DNA of 64,000 nt from Streptomyces ortus (GCF_026341275.1 NZ_JAIFZO010000002.1:6292118-6356117), one strand, 5' to 3'. Positions 52,131 to 60,730 are shown, numbered from the stretch's first letter. The notes: generated from the sequence alone by a model not told the origin. A program made the numbers and translations.

Positions 52131-53006
52131 TCAGAGCTCCTTGCGGATCGCACCGAGGAGGGCCTCGGTCTTTCTGGCGGGCGCCGACTGGGCGCCCAGC
52201 CGGTCCAGGGCCTCGCGGTAGACCACGACGTCGTCGTCCTTGTCCAGGTACACAGCGCCCACCAGGCCGCTGAGATAGACGATGTCGGGCAGCTCGCGCG
52301 CCCGGAACCGGAAGAGGTGGAACGCGCCGGCCCGCATGGCCGGGTGCGGACCGTTCGCGAACGGCATGACCTGCAACGTCACATGGGGCAGCGAGTTGAC
52401 CTCGATCAGACGGTCGATCTGGGCGCGCATCACCTCGGGGCCGCCGACCGGCCACCGCAGCACCGTCTCGTCCATCACGATCCACACCCGCGGCGGCGAG
52501 TCCCTGGTGAGCAGTTCCTGGCGACGCATGCGCAGGGCCACGCGGCGGTCCGTCGCCTCGCCCGAGGCGTGCGGGTTGCCGGCGCCCAGCAGGGCGCGCG
52601 CGTACTGCTCGGTCTGCAGCAGCCCCGGCACGAACTGCGCCTCGTAGGCGCGGATCTGCAGCGCCGCCTGCTCCAGGCTCAGATAGGCGGAGAACCAGTC
52701 GGGCAGCACATCGCGGTAGGTGTGCCACCAGCCGCGCTTGTTCGCCTCACGGACCGACTTCAGGAAGGTGTCGATCTCCTGCTGGTCACTCACCCCGTAG
52801 ATCTGGAGCAGCTTCTCCGCGTCGGGGAGCCGCAGCCGGGCCACCTTGGCGGCCTCCATGCGGCGGATCGTGGAGTGGCTGACCCCGATCGCCGCACCGG
52901 CCTGCTCGAACGTCAGTCCGGCGCGAGTGCGCAGCTCCTCCAGTTGCCTGCCGAGGATCATGCGCAGGACGGAGGGCGCGCCACCCCAGTCGGTCTCCGC
53001 GGTCAC
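52131..53006 (-). CDS. XRE family regulator with DUF5753 ligand-like domain (WhiJ-type)
   Basis: 291 residues. The helix-turn-helix is ILGRQLEELRTRAGLTFEQAGAAIGVSHSTIRRMEAAK (about 20-58); the rest (VPGLLQTEQYARALL ... IVMDETVLRWPVGGPEVMRAQIDRLIEV ... VTLQVMPF ... HLFRF) is the DUF5753 domain of the WhiJ-like family. The GTG at 53006 has GGGGAAGGC before it. It is coupled to the DUF397 gene and divergent from the HATPase gene, the classical arrangement of these developmental modules in Streptomyces. Confidence 0.92.
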   Translation of the reverse strand: MTAETDWGGAPSVLRMILGRQLEELRTRAGLTFEQAGAAIGVSHSTIRRMEAAKVARLRLPDAEKLLQIYGVSDQQEIDTFLKSVREANKRGWWHTYRDVLPDWFSAYLSLEQAALQIRAYEAQFVPGLLQTEQYARALLGAGNPHASGEATDRRVALRMRRQELLTRDSPPRVWIVMDETVLRWPVGGPEVMRAQIDRLIEVNSLPHVTLQVMPFANGPHPAMRAGAFHLFRFRARELPDIVYLSGLVGAVYLDKDDDVVVYREALDRLGAQSAPARKTEALLGAIRKEL

Positions 53007-53315
53007 GCCTTCCCCCCTCACAGCGGGCTTCGAGGTCGCAGTCTGTCACGATCACCCGTTCGACAGACGAAGCATGCACCCGCTGAATTGCAATTTTCAA
53101 CTTGCCGGTTGCGAGGTGATGTTGGCAGGTGTCACAGTGGGGCGTACCGTCACGGCCCGGTGAACACGCTGACGACGCGGCCCAGTTGGGGGAGAACGGC
53201 CCGCGTACCGTCACTGTCCGCAACGGGGTGCTCGCACCCCTCCGCGCAGCGGATCCGTGGAGGTACCGGCACCGGTCTGACCCCCGGTGCGAAGGCAGAC
53301 GAAAGGCGAACGGCG
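53007..53315. promoter_or_regulatory. Divergent promoter region between XRE regulator and HATPase genes
   Basis: 309 bases with no gene. An AT-rich island at about 53085-53105 contains the perfect palindrome AATTGCAATT (53088-53097), a plausible regulator site. The remainder up to the HATPase start is GC-rich and shows no coding signal. Confidence 0.45.
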
Positions 53316-54401
53316 ATGGCTCCGCCCTCTCTCCCCAAGCCATTGGGCCGACTGCCCGCGGACGAACCCACCCCCGGCCCGACCGACAGGACAGGCATGT
53401 TCGGCCTGCCCCCGACCCCCGCCTCGGTCGGCCTCGCCCGCCGGAACGTGACCGAGCTGCTCACCGCGTGGGGCACGGATCCCGAGGCATGCGACAACGC
53501 TGTCCTGGTGACCTCCGAGCTGGTCACCAACGCGCTCACGCACACGGCGAGCGAGCGGATCGTGTGCCGACTCCGCTCGGACGGACAGCGGATCCAGCTG
53601 GAGGTCGAGGACCAGAACCGCGGTCTGTCGATCCCCGCCCAGCGCACCGCCCGGCTCGACGACCAGGGCGGTCGCGGACTCATGCTGGTCGCCGTGCTCA
53701 GCACCGACTGGGGCACGCGGGACACCGCGCACGGCTCCGGCCGCGTCGTCTGGGCCGTCCTGTCGGCCCGATCGGTGACGGTCCCCCGCCGTCCGCCCTG
53801 TCGTCCAGGTCGTCGGACAGACGGGCACCGGCCTCCGCCGGGCCCGTGTCCACCCGCACCCACCCGGCCCGCCCCCACTCGGCCGAAGGATCCCAGCCTC
53901 ATGGAACTGCAGCACGCCCCTGAACCCTGGCCCCACGACCGTGACGTCCCCGTCCGAACGCCCCATCCGCCTGGTCATACCGGCACAGTTGCGCACCGGT
54001 CTGGGGTGCGACGTCGTGGGTACCTCCAAGGAACACGGCCAACGCATCCTGGACTGTCTGCCCCGTATCGGCTGTGTCTTCGCCGACGACTCCGACAGCG
54101 GCGCCGCGGACGGCGGGCGCTGGTGGTGGGTCGTCCCGGGCGGCTCCCACATCGGCGTCAGCTGGCCGCCCTCCGTCACCTACACGGTCGGCGCCCGCCG
54201 GGCCGACCCGTCCTGGACCCGGGCCCGCCGCGGCCGGTTCTCCTTGAAACCCCGGCTGATCCACAGCCCCACGGGCGACTCGCCCTACACCCCGCCGATC
54301 CCCCTGTACTTCCTGGCGTGCCGCCTGGCCGGCCGCGTGCCGAGCTGGTCCCTCGCCGCGGGGGCCTGAGCGGCGCCCGCGGCGGCCCCTCCCCGGTCTG
54401 A
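53316..54401 (+). CDS. HATPase domain (anti-sigma factor-like) protein; frame continues abnormally
   Basis: The recognisable protein is an RsbW-like GHKL ATPase: VTSELVTNALTHT is the N box (about 65-77), QLEVEDQNRG is G1 and DDQGGRGLMLVAVLS is G2. The domain ends near residue 150 (about base 53770), where relatives stop. Here the frame stays open to 54401, adding 210 Pro/Arg-rich residues and running straight through the next gene in another frame. The other two frames stop at 53776-53778 and 53921-53923, so a frameshift or real extension is possible. ATG at 53316; ATG at 53397-53399 is an alternative. Divergent from the XRE regulator. Confidence 0.72.
   Translation: MAPPSLPKPLGRLPADEPTPGPTDRTGMFGLPPTPASVGLARRNVTELLTAWGTDPEACDNAVLVTSELVTNALTHTASERIVCRLRSDGQRIQLEVEDQNRGLSIPAQRTARLDDQGGRGLMLVAVLSTDWGTRDTAHGSGRVVWAVLSARSVTVPRRPPCRPGRRTDGHRPPPGPCPPAPTRPAPTRPKDPSLMELQHAPEPWPHDRDVPVRTPHPPGHTGTVAHRSGVRRRGYLQGTRPTHPGLSAPYRLCLRRRLRQRRRGRRALVVGRPGRLPHRRQLAALRHLHGRRPPGRPVLDPGPPRPVLLETPADPQPHGRLALHPADPPVLPGVPPGRPRAELVPRRGGLSGARGGPSPV
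53941..54369 (+). CDS. Conserved hypothetical protein accompanying HATPase genes
   Basis: 142 residues. IRLVIPAQLRTGLGCDVVGTSKEHGQRILDCLPRIGCVFADD, WWWVVPGGSHIGVSWPPSVTYTVGA and TPPIPLYFLACRLAG form a coherent protein with strong codon bias in this frame and it closely resembles small proteins encoded beside HATPase genes in Streptomyces. Function unknown. GTG start without a good ribosome site. The HATPase frame overlaps it completely, and the two cannot both be full-length genes of normal type. Confidence 0.7.
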   Translation: MTSPSERPIRLVIPAQLRTGLGCDVVGTSKEHGQRILDCLPRIGCVFADDSDSGAADGGRWWWVVPGGSHIGVSWPPSVTYTVGARRADPSWTRARRGRFSLKPRLIHSPTGDSPYTPPIPLYFLACRLAGRVPSWSLAAGA

Positions 54402-54529
54402 ACGGGGCCGTCCCCTGTGACGTAGACGTATGCGGACGCGACGGAGCGAACGCCGTACGCGTCGCGCCGTGACGCGAAATGATGTGACGTGACGCCCGGC
54501 GTAGCGACGGGCGCGGGGGAGGACGGCGG

Positions 54530-55381
54530 ATGACCGTGCCGGGTGACCGGGCGACGCGGGGCGAAGGCCGGGGCGTCGGCCCCGTGCCGGGTTCCGTGGC
54601 GGCCGTGGTCCGGGCCGTGACCTTCGCCGTCGTCGGCAGTGTGCTCTCGGCCGTCGGCCATCACGCGGTCGACGGCGGGCAGGTGCCGTGGCGGTTCGTG
54701 GCCGTCCTCGCCGTCGCGCAGTTCGTCGCCGTACTGCCCCTCGCGCGCCGCCGCCCCGGACTGCTCACGGTCGTCGCGTGCACGCTCACCGCGCAGGGCG
54801 CGACGCATCTCGCGCTGGGCACGGTCGCCGGAGCCGGCCACCACGGCACGGGGCACGCCGGTACGGAGCACCTGGCGCACGCCGGTCGTTCCGCGACGGC
54901 GGCGGACGGCGGCGGTCACGCCTGGCAGCACGCCGCCGGGGCGATGACGGCCGCCCATGCCGCCGCCGCCCTCCTGGTCGCCTGGCTGCTCCACCGGGCC
55001 GACGCGGCCCTCGCGGCGGCGCTGGTCACCGGCCGTACGCTGCGGGCCCTCGCGGCGGCGGTACTGTCCCGGCTCCTGCCGGGCACCACGGCCGCCGTCC
55101 ACGAACCGCCGCCCGCCCCGCCGGCCCGCTTCCTCGGCCGCCCGGCGGCAACACGGACGAGCACGCTGGAACACGCGCTGGTGCGCAGAGGACCTCCGGG
55201 ACGCAGGCCCGTCCCGCTCGTCCCCTTCACCCGGGTCCGGCCCCCGCGGCCCGCCCGGTTCCACCAGCAAGGAGTTCCGCTGTGCCCACGTTCACGACGT
55301 CCTCGTTCCCGTCCTCGTTCCCGTCCGCCTTCCTGTCCACGAACCGCCGCCGTGCCGGGCTGGCCGGCGCCGCCGCGCTGA
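54530..55381 (+). CDS. Histidine-rich integral membrane protein
   Basis: 283 residues, with about four hydrophobic helices (VVRAVTFAVVGSVLSAVGHHAV, FVAVLAVAQFVAVLPLA, LLTVVACTLTAQGATHLALGTVAG, AAHAAAALLVAWLLHRADAALAAAL). Between helices 3 and 4 is a His cluster (GAGHHGTGHAGTEHLAHAG...HAWQHAAG) that could bind copper or another metal. The C-terminal 80 residues are Pro/Arg-rich and the last 100 bases overlap the YcnI-like gene. The ATG follows GAGGACGG. Pairing with a YcnI-like gene suggests copper handling; this is inference. Confidence 0.78.
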   Translation: MTVPGDRATRGEGRGVGPVPGSVAAVVRAVTFAVVGSVLSAVGHHAVDGGQVPWRFVAVLAVAQFVAVLPLARRRPGLLTVVACTLTAQGATHLALGTVAGAGHHGTGHAGTEHLAHAGRSATAADGGGHAWQHAAGAMTAAHAAAALLVAWLLHRADAALAAALVTGRTLRALAAAVLSRLLPGTTAAVHEPPPAPPARFLGRPAATRTSTLEHALVRRGPPGRRPVPLVPFTRVRPPRPARFHQQGVPLCPRSRRPRSRPRSRPPSCPRTAAVPGWPAPPR

Positions 55382-56052
55382 CGGCCGTCCTCGCGCTCGC
55401 GGGACCCGCCGCCGCGCACGCGGAGGTCGAGGCCGACAAGGCGCAGGCCCTCGCCGAGAACGTCACCCTCACCTTCGTCTCCGAGGCGGAGTCCGCCTCC
55501 GCGGGCTTCCGCGAGGTGCGGGTCGTCCTGCCCGAGGGGATCGCGCCGGCCGACGTGTCGCTCGGCAAGGCGCCCAAGGGCTGGACCCTCAAGACCACCG
55601 CCGACGGTTACGTGGTCGGCGGCCCGGCGCTGAAGACCGGGGTCGACGCCGAGTACGAGGTGAAGGTCCGCCAGCTCCCGGACGCCGACGAGGTGGCGTT
55701 CAAGACCGTGGAGACCTACGGCGACGGCGAGATCTCCCGCTGGATCGAGCTGCCCACGGACGGGGAGGAGGCGGAACAGCCCGCTCCGCTCCTCAAGCTG
55801 AAGGCCGCCGCACCGGGCGCGACGCCCGTCGCGCCCGCCCCGAGCGCGAGTCCGGCCCCCAGCCCCAGCCCGTCGGCGAACGCGTCGGTGTCCGTCTCCG
55901 CGGCCACGGCCACCGAGGCCGCGGAGAAGAAGAAGGACGACGACGGCTCCTCCACGGGACTCCTCGTCGGCGGCGCGATCGCCGCGGTGCTCGTCCTCGG
56001 CGGCGGGGCGTGGTGGCTGGTCAAGCGCCGCGCCTCCGCCACCGGCGGCTGA
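55282..56052 (+). CDS. YcnI-like (DUF1775) copper-binding-type membrane protein
   Basis: 256 residues. A signal peptide (RAGLAGAAALTAVLALAGPAAA) is cut before HAEVEADKAQALAENVTLTFVSEAE, so His would be residue 1 of the mature protein, as in the YcnI His-brace copper site. The domain (GFREVRVVLPEGIAPADVSLGKAPKGW ... FKTVETYGDGEISRWIELP) runs to about 165. An Ala/Pro/Ser linker leads to a C-terminal helix (GLLVGGAIAAVLVLGGGAWWLV) that anchors it. GTG at 55282 with AAGGAG 7 bases upstream, inside the tail of the preceding gene. Confidence 0.88.
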   Translation: MPTFTTSSFPSSFPSAFLSTNRRRAGLAGAAALTAVLALAGPAAAHAEVEADKAQALAENVTLTFVSEAESASAGFREVRVVLPEGIAPADVSLGKAPKGWTLKTTADGYVVGGPALKTGVDAEYEVKVRQLPDADEVAFKTVETYGDGEISRWIELPTDGEEAEQPAPLLKLKAAAPGATPVAPAPSASPAPSPSPSANASVSVSAATATEAAEKKKDDDGSSTGLLVGGAIAAVLVLGGGAWWLVKRRASATGG

Positions 56053-56142
56053 CCCCCACCCGGCCCGTGGGACGCGCAACGCCCCACGGGCCGGGTGCGG
56101 GGGCGGGTTCACGGGCGGGCCGGCCGCCGTCGGCGAGCGGCG

Positions 56143-56667
56143 TCAGGGACGCGGCCAGGGGCGCTCGTCCAGGTTCTCGATGTCCGTGTTGAACCGCTTG
56201 AGGTACGCGGCGAAGGCGGCGACCTCCTGCGGCTCCCACCCCGCCATGACCCTCTCCAGCCCTTGGACGCTCTCCCGGCGGTGGGCGTCGAGCCGGCGCT
56301 CGCCCTCCGCGGTGATCCGGAACTTGCGGGCGATGCCGCCCTCGGGATCCGCGATGCGCTCGACGAGGTGGGCGCGCAGCATGGCCGCGGTCTGCCGGTT
56401 GAGCGTGGAGGCGTCCAGGCCGAACGCGTCGCTGAGCTGGCCGATGGACATCGGGCCTTCCATCCGGATGCGGCTGAGCACGATGTACGCGCTGCGTTCG
56501 AGACGGCCCCCGGCCCGGGGCGAGTTCAGATAGAGGTGCCGCCCGAGCAGCATCGTCTCGAACTCGATCAAGTGCGTGGGCCTGTCCATGTCGGTCGCCG
56601 GTCCTTCCCCGGAGCTGGCTCTCGCCCCGGCCCTGCGTCCGGTCCCGCGGCCAGGGGCATCGGACAT
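56143..56667 (-). CDS. MarR family transcriptional regulator
   Basis: 174 residues. The winged helix (RSAYIVLSRIRMEGPMSIGQLSDAFGLDASTLNRQTAAMLRAHLVERIADPEGGIARKFRITAEGERRLDAHR) is complete. The first 26 residues are disordered, and an internal ATG at 56589 (MDRPTHLIEFE) would give the normal length. It is divergent from the ABC exporter gene, with about 114 bases between, and probably regulates it. Effector unknown. Confidence 0.88.
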   Translation of the reverse strand: MSDAPGRGTGRRAGARASSGEGPATDMDRPTHLIEFETMLLGRHLYLNSPRAGGRLERSAYIVLSRIRMEGPMSIGQLSDAFGLDASTLNRQTAAMLRAHLVERIADPEGGIARKFRITAEGERRLDAHRRESVQGLERVMAGWEPQEVAAFAAYLKRFNTDIENLDERPWPRP

Positions 56668-56675
56668 GACATCAA

Positions 56676-56710
56676 ATATGCATCCGCCACGTGTTGTGCA
56701 TGGTGCATAT
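56676..56710. promoter_or_regulatory. Inverted repeat between marR and ABC exporter genes
   Basis: ATATGCA (56676-56682) and TGCATAT (56704-56710) are perfect inverted copies 21 bases apart in an AT-richer patch, with an extra TGCATGGTGCA in between. It is a candidate MarR operator region controlling both genes. Confidence 0.5.
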
Positions 56711-56780
56711 CCGGCGGCTCTGTCAGTGGCATCGGCGATACTTCACCGAACCGAGAGCCGACCGTTCCAGGGGGAGCACC

Positions 56781-58565
56781 GTGCCGCAGTCCCAGTCGCC
56801 CGACCCGGCAGCCACACCGTCGTGGCGGCTGCTCCTCGCCTACGTACGGCCGTACCGCTGGACGCTGTTGCTCGGTGCCGTGCTGTCGTTGCTGACCGGC
56901 GCCGCCGGGCTCGCGCTGCCGCTGGTCGCCAGGACACTGATCGACGACCTGGGACACGACCGGGCCGTCACCGGCGCGCTGCTGGCCATGTCGGCGCTCG
57001 TCGTCGCCAACGCCGCGATCGGCGCACTGGGCTCGTACGTGCTGCGGTACACCGCCGAGTCCGTCGTGCTCGGAGCGCGGCGCGGGCTCGTCTCACATCT
57101 GCTGCGGCTGCGGATATCGGCCGTCGACAAGAGCGAACCCGGCGACCTGATGGCCCGGATCACCTCGGACACCACCCTGCTGCGGGAGGTCACCACCGAC
57201 TCCCTGGTGGGGCTCGGCACGGGCGGGCTCACCCTGCTCGCCACGCTGGTGATGATGGGGTTCGTCGACCCGGTGCTGACGGCCGTCACGCTGGGCGTCG
57301 TGGTGGGCGCGGGCACCGTGATCGGCGTGATCGTGCCGCGCATCAACCGCGCCAGCCGGCGCGCCCAGGACGCGGTCGGGGCCATGGGCGCCTCGCTGGA
57401 GCGGACCCTGGGCGCGCTGCGGACCATCAAGGCGTCCGGCGCCGAGCACCGCGAGGAGAGGGCCGTGCACGCGGCGGCCGAGGAGTCCTGGCGGCAGAGC
57501 GTCCGGGCCGCCAAGTGGGCGGCGCTGGCGGGGAACACGGCCGGACTCTCGATGCAGATCGCGTTCATCACCGTCCTCGCCGTGGGCGGGGCGCGGGTCG
57601 CGACCGGGGCCGTCGACATCGGCACCCTCGTCGCCTTCCTGCTGTACGTCTTCTTCCTGATGTCGCCGATCCAGCAGGTCGTCGGAGCGGTCGCCCAGTA
57701 CCAGACAGGGTCGGCCGCGCTGGCCCGCATCGAGGAGGCCCGCCGGCTGCCCGCCGAACCGGCCACCGCCCCCGCGCCCCTGCCGGGCCCCGGCGCCGAA
57801 CCGGCCTCCATAGCCTTCGACGACGTCCGCTTCCGGTACGCCGAGGACCTGCCGTACGTCCACCACGGCGTGACCTTCGCCGTGCCCCCGCGCGGCATGA
57901 CCGCCTTCGTGGGGCCCTCGGGCGCCGGCAAGACCACCGTGTTCTCGCTCATCGAGCGGTTCTACGACCCCGACCGGGGGACCATCGAGCTGGACGGCCG
58001 CGACCTCACCGACTGGGACGTCTCCGCGCTCCGGTCGGCCATCGGCTATGTCGAGCAGGACGCGCCCGTCCTCTCCGGCAGCCTCCGCGACAACCTCCTG
58101 CTGGGCAACCCCGACGCCGCCGAGGACGAACTGCTCCGCGCGCTCAAGACCACCCGGCTCGACGCGCTCGTCGAGAAACTGCCGAACGGCGTGGACACGC
58201 TCGTCGGCCACCGCGGCACCAAGCTCTCCGGCGGTGAGCGCCAGCGCGTCGCCATCGCCCGCGCCCTGCTGCGACGGCCCCGGCTGCTGCTCCTCGACGA
58301 GGCCACCAGCCAGCTCGACGCGGTCAACGAGGCCGCGCTGCGGGACACGGTCGCCGATGTCGCCCGCACCACCACGGTCCTGGTCGTCGCCCACCGGCTG
58401 TCCACCGTCACCATGGCCGACCGCATCGTCGTCATGGACGCCGGGCGGGTACGGGCCGTGGGCACCCACCGCGAACTCGTCGCGGGCGACCCGCTGTACG
58501 CCGAACTCGCCGCCACGCAGTTCCTCGCGGCCGACGACGACGCCCGCGCGCCGGAGAACGTCTGA
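56781..58565 (+). CDS. ABC transporter, fused membrane and ATPase domains (exporter)
   Basis: 594 residues of a half-size type-IV exporter. Six membrane helices (about 20-310) are followed by the nucleotide-binding domain: Walker [17 protein letters not shown] loop EQDAPVLSG, signature [17 protein letters not shown], Walker [13 protein letters not shown] and H loop VVAHRLSTV. It would homodimerise and export a drug, lipid or peptide. The GTG at 56781 has AGGGGGAG 5 bases upstream. Divergent from marR, a common arrangement for drug-responsive efflux. Confidence 0.93.
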   Translation: MPQSQSPDPAATPSWRLLLAYVRPYRWTLLLGAVLSLLTGAAGLALPLVARTLIDDLGHDRAVTGALLAMSALVVANAAIGALGSYVLRYTAESVVLGARRGLVSHLLRLRISAVDKSEPGDLMARITSDTTLLREVTTDSLVGLGTGGLTLLATLVMMGFVDPVLTAVTLGVVVGAGTVIGVIVPRINRASRRAQDAVGAMGASLERTLGALRTIKASGAEHREERAVHAAAEESWRQSVRAAKWAALAGNTAGLSMQIAFITVLAVGGARVATGAVDIGTLVAFLLYVFFLMSPIQQVVGAVAQYQTGSAALARIEEARRLPAEPATAPAPLPGPGAEPASIAFDDVRFRYAEDLPYVHHGVTFAVPPRGMTAFVGPSGAGKTTVFSLIERFYDPDRGTIELDGRDLTDWDVSALRSAIGYVEQDAPVLSGSLRDNLLLGNPDAAEDELLRALKTTRLDALVEKLPNGVDTLVGHRGTKLSGGERQRVAIARALLRRPRLLLLDEATSQLDAVNEAALRDTVADVARTTTVLVVAHRLSTVTMADRIVVMDAGRVRAVGTHRELVAGDPLYAELAATQFLAADDDARAPENV

Positions 58566-58639
58566 CAGCCTGTGTCCTGTCCCCGGCCGGGTCCGGCCCG
58601 CCTCGATCGCCGGGCCGGGATCCGGTTGCGGGACAGCCC

Positions 58640-59650
58640 TCAAGCCACCGTGAGCACGATCTTGCCCCGGAGATGTCCCCGGGCGGCCCGCTCGTGCGCG
58701 GCACGGGCGTCCGCGAGCGCGTACGTGCTGTCGATCGCGACGCGCACCGTGCCCGCGTCGAGCAGCCGCCCCAGTTCGGCGAGTTGCGCGCTGTCCGAGC
58801 GGACCTGCGCGGTCGAGACCGTGACGCCCAGCTTCGTGACCTCCTCGTCGTCGAACTCGCCGAGGAACACCGGGAAGAGGGCGCCACCGCGCTTGAGCGT
58901 GCGCAGGAAACGGCGGCTGTGGGGCCCGCCGACGGTGTCGAGCACGAGGTCGGCGTCGTGGACGAGTTCCTCGGGGCGGCTCGTGGTGTAGTCGATGAAC
59001 CGGTCGGCGCCCAGTTCGTCCAGGAACGACGCGTGCGCGCCCGAGGCCACCGCGACGACCCGCGCTCCCTTCCACTTCGCCAGTTGCACCGCGAAGTGCC
59101 CGACGCCGCCCGCCGCGCCGTTGACGACCACCGTCGAGCCGGCGCCGAGTGCTGTCGGGCGATGCCGTGCCTCCTGGAAGGGCGACGGATGATCGTGTCC
59201 GACCTCGATCAGGAACTGCCATGCCGTCAGCCCGGCCATGGGAGCCCCGGCGGCGTGCACATGGTCGACGCCGGCCGGCTTGCGGGCGAGGTCCGAGGCC
59301 CGGGCGGCCACGTACTCGGCGTACGCGCGGCCGTCGAAACCGGGGAACCGCAGCAGCCCGAAGACCTCGTCGCCCACGGCGAGGCCGTCCACGTCCGCGG
59401 CGACGGCTTCGACGACGCCCGAGACGTCCGTCCCCGGGATCACCGGCAGGCTGACCGTGGAATCCGGCTCCCCGGGCACGCTGGTCAGTCCGCCGCGCAG
59501 ATACCGGTCCGGTGGATTGACGCCGACCGCGCGCACGCGGACGAGCACCTCACCCGGGCCCGGCACGGGCACTGGCACCTTGTCGTACCTGAGCACTTCG
59601 GGGCCGCCGTGCTCATGCAGCCGGATCGCCCTCATCGTGTGTGCAGCCAT
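58640..59650 (-). CDS. NADP-dependent zinc-free alcohol dehydrogenase/quinone oxidoreductase (MDR family)
   Basis: 336 residues. MRAIRLHEHGGPEVLRYDKVPVP and GEVLVRVRAVGVNPPDRYLRGG open the MDR fold, and STVVVNGAAGGVGHFAVQLAKWKGARVVAVAS binds NADP(H). Zinc ligands are absent, as in quinone oxidoreductases. The substrate is unknown. An insertion (EVGHDHPSPFQEARHRPTALGAG) before the Rossmann domain is unusual. Of adjacent ATG codons I chose 59650, 6 bases after GGAGA. It is divergent from a TetR gene; three operator-like half-sites lie between. Confidence 0.9.
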   Translation of the reverse strand: MAAHTMRAIRLHEHGGPEVLRYDKVPVPVPGPGEVLVRVRAVGVNPPDRYLRGGLTSVPGEPDSTVSLPVIPGTDVSGVVEAVAADVDGLAVGDEVFGLLRFPGFDGRAYAEYVAARASDLARKPAGVDHVHAAGAPMAGLTAWQFLIEVGHDHPSPFQEARHRPTALGAGSTVVVNGAAGGVGHFAVQLAKWKGARVVAVASGAHASFLDELGADRFIDYTTSRPEELVHDADLVLDTVGGPHSRRFLRTLKRGGALFPVFLGEFDDEEVTKLGVTVSTAQVRSDSAQLAELGRLLDAGTVRVAIDSTYALADARAAHERAARGHLRGKIVLTVA

Positions 59651-59688
59651 CATGCTCTCCTGTCGGCGCCGCGGGATAGACTCATCCG

Positions 59689-59741
59689 GATCAGCGGTCC
59701 ACATAAATGGACCACTGATCCGAATATATGGACCACTGATC
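59689..59741. promoter_or_regulatory. Three-copy operator (TGGACCACTGATC) between oxidoreductase and TetR genes
   Basis: GATCAGCGGTCCA (59689-59701) is an inverted copy, and TGGACCACTGATC occurs twice (59708-59720 and 59729-59741). The first two form a 13-bp inverted repeat with one mismatch and a 6-base spacer; the second and third are direct repeats 21 bases apart, two turns of helix. It is 20 bases from the TetR start and 39 from the oxidoreductase start. Confidence 0.8.
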
Positions 59742-59761
59742 CGGATAGTCAAGGGGGACAG

Positions 59762-60367
59762 GTGCGGGCCGACGCCAGGAAGAACCGCGACCATGTGCTC
59801 GCCGTGGCGGGTGCCGCCCTCGCCGAGCACGGAGTCGACGTGTCGCTGCGCGACATCGCGCGCCGGGCGGACGTCGGGCTCGCCACTCTGCTCCGGCACT
59901 TCCCGACACGCGAGGCGCTGCTCGAAGCCCTGCTCCACACGAGTTTCGAGGAGCTGACCGCGCGGGCGGACGCCCTCGAAGCGTCGGGCTCGCCCGAGGA
60001 GGCGCTGGTGGTGTGGCTGCGTGACTGCGTCGGCTGGACCACCGAGTACCGGGGCGTGACCGTGCTGATGGCCGCCGCCATCGAGGACACCGAGTCCGCG
60101 CTGCACGCCTCGTGCGTCACCCTGCGGGCGGCCGGCGCGCGGCTCCTCACGCGCGCGCAGGCCGTGGGCGCGGCGCGCGCCGACATCGACGGCACCGATC
60201 TGTTCGCACTGATCGCGGCGCTCGCCTGGCTCGGCGACCAGCCGGCGCTCGCGCCGCGCGCCGGTCGCCTCTTCGACGTGGTCGCGAGCGCCGTCCTGAC
60301 CGGTGCGGCGGCTGGCGACGACAGCGCGGCGGGCGGCGCGAAGAGCGTCGCGAAGGGCATCGTGTAG
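59762..60367 (+). CDS. TetR family transcriptional regulator
   Basis: 201 residues. The helix-turn-helix is VRADARKNRDHVLAVAGAALAEHGVDVSLRDIARRADVGLATLLRHFPTREALLEALL; the C-terminal domain (EELTARADALEASGSPEEALVVWLRD...) binds the unknown ligand. The GTG at 59762 follows AAGGGGGA. It is divergent from the oxidoreductase gene and sits beside three repeat operators, so it very likely represses both. Longer in-frame starts are antisense to that gene. Confidence 0.92.
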   Translation: MRADARKNRDHVLAVAGAALAEHGVDVSLRDIARRADVGLATLLRHFPTREALLEALLHTSFEELTARADALEASGSPEEALVVWLRDCVGWTTEYRGVTVLMAAAIEDTESALHASCVTLRAAGARLLTRAQAVGAARADIDGTDLFALIAALAWLGDQPALAPRAGRLFDVVASAVLTGAAAGDDSAAGGAKSVAKGIV

Positions 60368-60730
60368 GGCTTCAGGAGGGCGCCGCGAAGGGTGGTTCCC
60401 AAGGGCGGGATCGGGGGCCCCGGGGGTCCTCCGTCGCGGATCGAGGGTTTTCCCCGTATCCGAGGGCCGGGGATGCCGCCTATCGTCGTTCGAGCCACGT
60501 CCGAACCGTGGGTAACACCCTGAACGGTCGCCGCGCACGGCCGGTGGACGGCTGACCGGGAACCGATGACCACCCCCCACAGGGTGGGGCCGAAAGGCCC
60601 CGTGGGGGCGGCCGGCGCGAGCGGGCGCCGGCCGCCCCCGCCTTTCGTCGTACGGGTGGATACCTTCGCTGGCGCCTTTTCTCCTGTTGAGGGATGGTGC
60701 GAGGGGTGTCCGGCGGGAAAGGATGCCCCG
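60368..60730. other. 363-base gap with TetR terminator and AIM24 leader
   Basis: A perfect 15-bp hairpin (arms 60604-60618 and 60625-60639, GGGGGCGGCCGGCGC, 6-base loop) followed by a CTTTCG tract ends the TetR transcript; ggggccgaaaggcccc just before it adds a smaller stem. The rest carries no convincing gene; the AIM24 ribosome site is at its end. Confidence 0.6.
60604..60639 (+). terminator. Hairpin after TetR gene
   Basis: Perfect 15-bp GC stem with 6-base loop and a following CCTTTCG; about 240 bases after the TetR stop. Confidence 0.75.

Noticed and set aside
51078-54401. 1107-residue forward frame ending in the HATPase region
   Set aside because: Codons before 53316 are antisense to the methyltransferase, DUF397 and XRE genes; only the HATPase part is supported.
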